Positions 8,353 to 11,448 of a stretch of DNA of 11,448 nt are shown here, one piece after another (position 1 is the first letter of the stretch; every line of letters begins with the position of its first letter). The position numbers were made by a program, and so were the translations under genes. Source of the DNA: Spirogloea muscicola. Its lineage: Eukaryota > Streptophyta > Zygnematophyceae > Spirogloeales > Spirogloeaceae. Below the pieces are notes generated by a model. The model had not been told where the DNA came from, ran no database searches, and saw only the letters and a list, made by a program, of their open reading frames with translations. The stretch spans positions 147,699 to 159,146 of the forward strand of contig WELB01000140.1 of the NCBI GenBank assembly GCA_009602725.1. Reading direction: 5' to 3'.

Positions 8353-9886
8353 CGAGGCCGCTGCCCGCCATCGGCGCCGGCCTCGGCGGCAGGGCGGCTG
8401 TGGCGGCCCTTATGGCCGAGGCTGCGCTACGGAGGCGCCCCGTGCTGGCCAGGAGGCCTCAGTCCACCGGCGCAGGCACGGCTGCGGCGGCCGGCGGCGG
8501 CGTGGTCGACGTCCAGGCTGCGCAAGGCACGGTCTAGTGCCAGCCCACGTCCACGAAGTGCCTGCGAGAGGCACTTGCTCTTGCGGCGGCGGCGGCGGCG
8601 GCTGTCTACTGGAGGCTCGCTGTGGGGCTCCTGCTATAGGCTGCAGGTGTTGTGTATCTGCCTGCCCACTGGTCAAGCCTAAGGAGAAATGGAGCGTGTG
8701 GAGCGTGTGTGTTGCTTGATAGAGGCCTGATTGGCCAAAGTACAAAGGCAAGCACATCTGCTGACGTACATTATCTACTGCGAGTTTGACGCGCTCAGTA
8801 ACCACGGGTCAGCACGTAGAAGTCGCTAAGAAATGCCTGACTACCGGATGGCAGTTTCCAAGCCCTTCTGCCACCAACTAGAGCTTGCCCAGCCTTCTGG
8901 TGCAACGCATGACCTTAAACACGCTGCAAACAGGCCGACACACAGTAGCGTAAAAAGACAGGTATGCTTCAAGCCCATCTCGCCCCACCCAATAAACCAC
9001 ATCTGCGAGTCGTGCATAGCCTAGATTGGCAACTTTCTCGAGGACGCTGTGACAACGAGGACCTATGCAGCCAATTGAACGACTGCAGCTGGCAGGAGCT
9101 GATTGCATTGGGGGGTAGTCAACGTAGTGCTGCAGCTTTCTATGTTCTGCAACGCCCACTGCGTGGCTAGCGATGTGGTCGATGCTGGACCTTCATATAC
9201 CTCCATAATGACAGCAACGACCCAGGCCCTAAGCATGACAGCAATGCCCGCCAATGCCCGTCCAATCTCCACTGTCTCTGCAAGCAGCCTGTGCAGCATG
9301 GCAATTCGCAAGCCTTTAACTCTGCTTGCAACATGTCCATGCACCACTGCTGCATGATTTTGTTCTTGCTGTGCGAGGCTCGGACGCGATGGACGATGTC
9401 TCAGGGATCTGAGCCAGCGGCGCAAACTTGCTCCGGTCATTAAATTGCAGTCAGGCATGTCTTGTCATGCCTCTTCTGTCTGCAACGCAATATGCGGTTG
9501 CAAAGACTTCACCGGAAAATCATCACACCAGACCAGGCTGGTCACCTGCTTTATGTTCGCGAGGCCGATGTGCTTTCTTTGCTGCTCAAAGCGACGGCGA
9601 GCAACTTCAAGCCTGCGCATCCACGCTGACGTGCATGCACATGGCCAAGCGACATGTACTGCTGCACGGCGCGGCCGGCGACAGCGGCGGAGCATGAGCT
9701 AGGACAGCACCAACCATCAGCCGGGCAAGTCCTGACTGGGACAACACCTCGCCTTGTGCTTGTACCCCAACTCAGCCATTAAAGGCTGGCGGACTACATG
9801 CATTGAGGAGCTTCAGGTCGTCCTGCAGTGGCTCGAGAGCAGCAGGTCCATGAATGCACTAGGTGTGGGGCAGACTGCGCCACTGC
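8353..9886. other. Stretch without a supportable gene
   Basis: Between the start of the fusion gene and the possible end of the RRM-histone-fold gene, both on the minus strand. The part next to 8353-8640 is very GC-rich and probably holds the fusion gene's promoter and 5' untranslated region. Repeat copy B follows at 8733-8888. From 8900 to 9886 several short open frames exist on both strands, including a minus-strand Arg/Gln-rich one near 9540-9640, but none links into a conserved, spliceable protein that I recognise. Confidence 0.5.
8733..8888. repeat. Diverged direct repeat, copy B (upstream of the fusion gene)
   Basis: Second copy of the repeat at 7911-8063, about 820 bases away. It lies 380 bases upstream of the proposed fusion-gene start, so the two copies bracket its first exon. 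I see no clear terminal inverted repeats or target-site duplication. It could be an old local duplication or two insertions of a dispersed element. Confidence 0.8.
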
Positions 9887-11203
9887 TCAGCCGTCCTCAT
9901 CGACAATCTCGTCATGCGGTTCTGCTGGCAGGGCCAAAAGCCCACACCTGAGGTCAGGCGACGGAGACTTGCGGGCAAGGCAACTGAGCTTGGAGCACTT
10001 GCACAATTTGCATGCACGATCACGGCAGCCTCCTAACAAGCCATCAGAGTGGCCACACAGCAGCAGGTTTCATGGGGGCATAAGGCAGCTACCCCACCTT
10101 GGCCAGGAGTTGCAGCAGAAGGCAATCCGTCGTGCTCCACAGGGGACTCTGGCCGGTCGCTCCCATCTTCGTCCTCGTCATCATAGGTATCGTTGGGGAA
10201 CCCGTCCTCGGCCCTGTCGTCTCCATCTCCAGTGATGTTGGCGTCAGTCCTCCTTTGCACCGTCTCAGACTCCTCCCTCACTGGCTCCCTGGCACCATCG
10301 ACGTCCTCGCCGCCATCCAGGCCCGCGCCCTCCTCCTCCTCCACTTTGCGCTTCCTCCCCAGGGACCGCCGCTTGTACTCCTCCTTCCTGGAGAGATTTT
10401 CCTTCCTGAAGTCTGACATGCCAGTCCGCACAAGCGAAGCGCCACAGCAGCAAGCTCTCACTCAGCCTCCACAAAATGATAGGCACGGCGTGGCAGCGGC
10501 GCACCGCCTGGCAACGCCTAAAGCGACCTGGCGGCCTCCTGCAGCTCGCGGGCAGTCCGCACTTTCTAAGGTCTCGCGCAGCGGGTCCAGGAACTCGGGG
10601 AAGTCCAGCTCCGTGATGGCCTTGAAGACGTCGTCGGCGCTGATCGTCTGCCGCTTGTGCTCCCGGCAGATGTCATTTGCGCTGCCGCACATGCCCACGT
10701 TGTTGGCAGCAATCACACAGCTGAATCAGCACTCGCCGCTGGAGGCCCTTCCGCAAAGACTAGCTGACTCTCTCTCGACAGGTTCCCGTTTTCACATTAT
10801 TAGTGGCACTTGCGCCAACGGTAGAATGAGCTTGCAGGAGACGAGGAGCGCAGCTGCCGGAGTGGACTGCAGCCCGGCTCGCCAACGACGGCCGACACGG
10901 CGTTGACGGCGGGAGGCCGTACTCACGTGGCGGAGAGGTAGTGGATGAAGATTTTGGCGCCCTCGCAGAAGGCCAGCAAGCCGTCGCGCGTCACCTGCAC
11001 CTCGCGCCGCCGCCCGTCGTCGGCGGCGCCGCCGCCGCCGCCGGCGCTCGTCTCGTTCTCGGCGAAGTCGACGCGCAGCTGGCGGCCGTTCACCTCGTAG
11101 CCCTGCAGGTTGCGCCGCGCGCTCTGCGCCGTCTCCTCGTCGCGGTACTCGCAGAAGCCGTAGCCCTTGGGCTTCCCCGTCTCCCGCTCCTTCACCAACC
11201 TGA

Positions 11204-11234
<31 letters not shown>

Positions 11235-11388
11235 CCAGCGCTCGGTCACCGGGCCGTGCGCCGCGAGATGCGGCGGGGGAAGCGGGGAGGAGGGCTGCTG
11301 CTGCCGCACCGCAGCGACACGACGGGGCCGACCTCCTCGCACACGGCCAGGAGCTGCTCCTCCGTCGCGTCGTACGGGATGTTCCCGA
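9887..11388 (-). CDS. CstF64-type RRM joined in frame to a DPB4/NF-YB-like histone fold (5' partial)
   Basis: Exons on the minus strand: 11388-11310, 11199-10927, 10681-10563, 10412 onwards. All borders are GT-AG and phases agree; the acceptor at 11389-11390 shows that coding continues beyond the right edge. The first part reads [21 protein letters not shown], in part an RNP2 motif, then [13 protein letters not shown] (RNP1) and [12 protein letters not shown]. This is close to the RRM of cleavage stimulation factor 64, which binds GU-rich pre-mRNA. After a poly-Gly stretch it reads [41 protein letters not shown] and [13 protein letters not shown]. That is a CBF/NF-Y histone fold of the DNA polymerase epsilon subunit (DPB4)/NF-YB11 type, then a basic and an acidic tail. 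The fold's first helix (LPxAxVxRxxK) is absent. End: TAG at 10033 if exon 4 reads through. Alternatively exon 4 splices near 10101 to an exon at 9921-9887 coding [11 protein letters not shown] and TGA. Confidence 0.68.
11021..11046. repeat. GGC/GCC tract at the RRM-histone-fold join
   Basis: A run of GCC/GGC triplets codes for Ala/Gly between the RRM end (AENETS) and the start of the histone-fold part ([10 protein letters not shown]). It sits exactly where the two protein families meet, so it is the natural place for a deletion, slippage or assembly collapse. Confidence 0.85.
11203..11239. repeat. CCG microsatellite inside an intron
   Basis: A nearly pure CCG run with one CAC interruption, next to the acceptor of the intron at 11200-11309 in the RRM gene. 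It replaces the usual pyrimidine tract with GC-rich sequence. Confidence 0.85.
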
Positions 11389-11448
11389 CTGCGGCGCGCC
11401 GGCCGCCGGTCAGTACGCAGCGCGAGCTCGCAGCCCGCGCGGCGGCGG

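Noticed and set aside
8410-8805. 131-codon Pro/Arg-rich minus-strand open frame upstream of the fusion gene
   Set aside because: Its length is explained by GC-rich, stop-poor sequence; the composition is low complexity and it overlaps the repeat copy B.
9063-9458. 131-codon minus-strand open frame with a hydrophobic stretch near 9190-9290
   Set aside because: No motif or conserved splice linkage could be found, and two frames are equally open across the same bases.
1-11448. Search for CRISPR arrays, transposase genes, rRNA and intact tRNAs
   Set aside because: None seen: no regularly spaced repeats, no transposase or reverse-transcriptase motifs, and no intact tRNA fold or rRNA signature by eye.

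Overview
The window looks like nuclear DNA of a green alga, probably a chlorophyte. Three protein-coding genes are each split into many short exons by introns of roughly 90-440 bases with GT-AG borders. Base composition swings between moderate GC and very GC-rich (GGC)n coding ends, a TGTAA-type polyadenylation signal follows one stop codon, and every recognisable protein has a green-lineage flavour. The organism call is inference, and there are no prokaryotic operon features.

Layout. (1) A plus-strand gene, about 298-3245 and possibly starting left of the window, encodes a calcineurin-like metallophosphoesterase. Twelve exons join in one consistent frame and all metal-binding motifs are present, but one TAA interrupts exon 5. 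(2) A convergent intergenic stretch, 3246-3883. (3) A minus-strand gene, 8352-3884, that I reconstruct as twelve exons and 639 codons. It encodes a three-part fusion: a BtuF/class III substrate-binding domain of the cobalamin-binding-like type, a small cysteine-rich CCGxxCRHCPYGH domain (DUF5522-like), and an ATP-pyrophosphatase domain related to DPH6/DUF71 whose PP-loop looks degenerate. (4) About 1.5 kb with no gene I can support, holding one copy of a diverged direct repeat whose other copy lies in intron 1 of the fusion gene. (5) A minus-strand gene running off the right edge (11388 to about 9887). In it, a CstF64-type RNA recognition motif reads in frame into a DPB4/NF-YB-like histone fold that lacks its first helix, with the join at a (GGC)n tract.

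The genes share no obvious pathway. The phosphoesterase is a general hydrolase, the right-hand gene concerns mRNA 3'-end processing and/or chromatin/DNA polymerase epsilon, and the middle gene has no described role that I can name. The most interesting item is the substrate-binding/DUF5522/ATP-pyrophosphatase fusion. The RRM-histone-fold chimera may be a genuine fusion, a deletion between GGC tracts, or an assembly error. All exon models come from reading splice sites and family conservation by eye, without transcripts or database searches.
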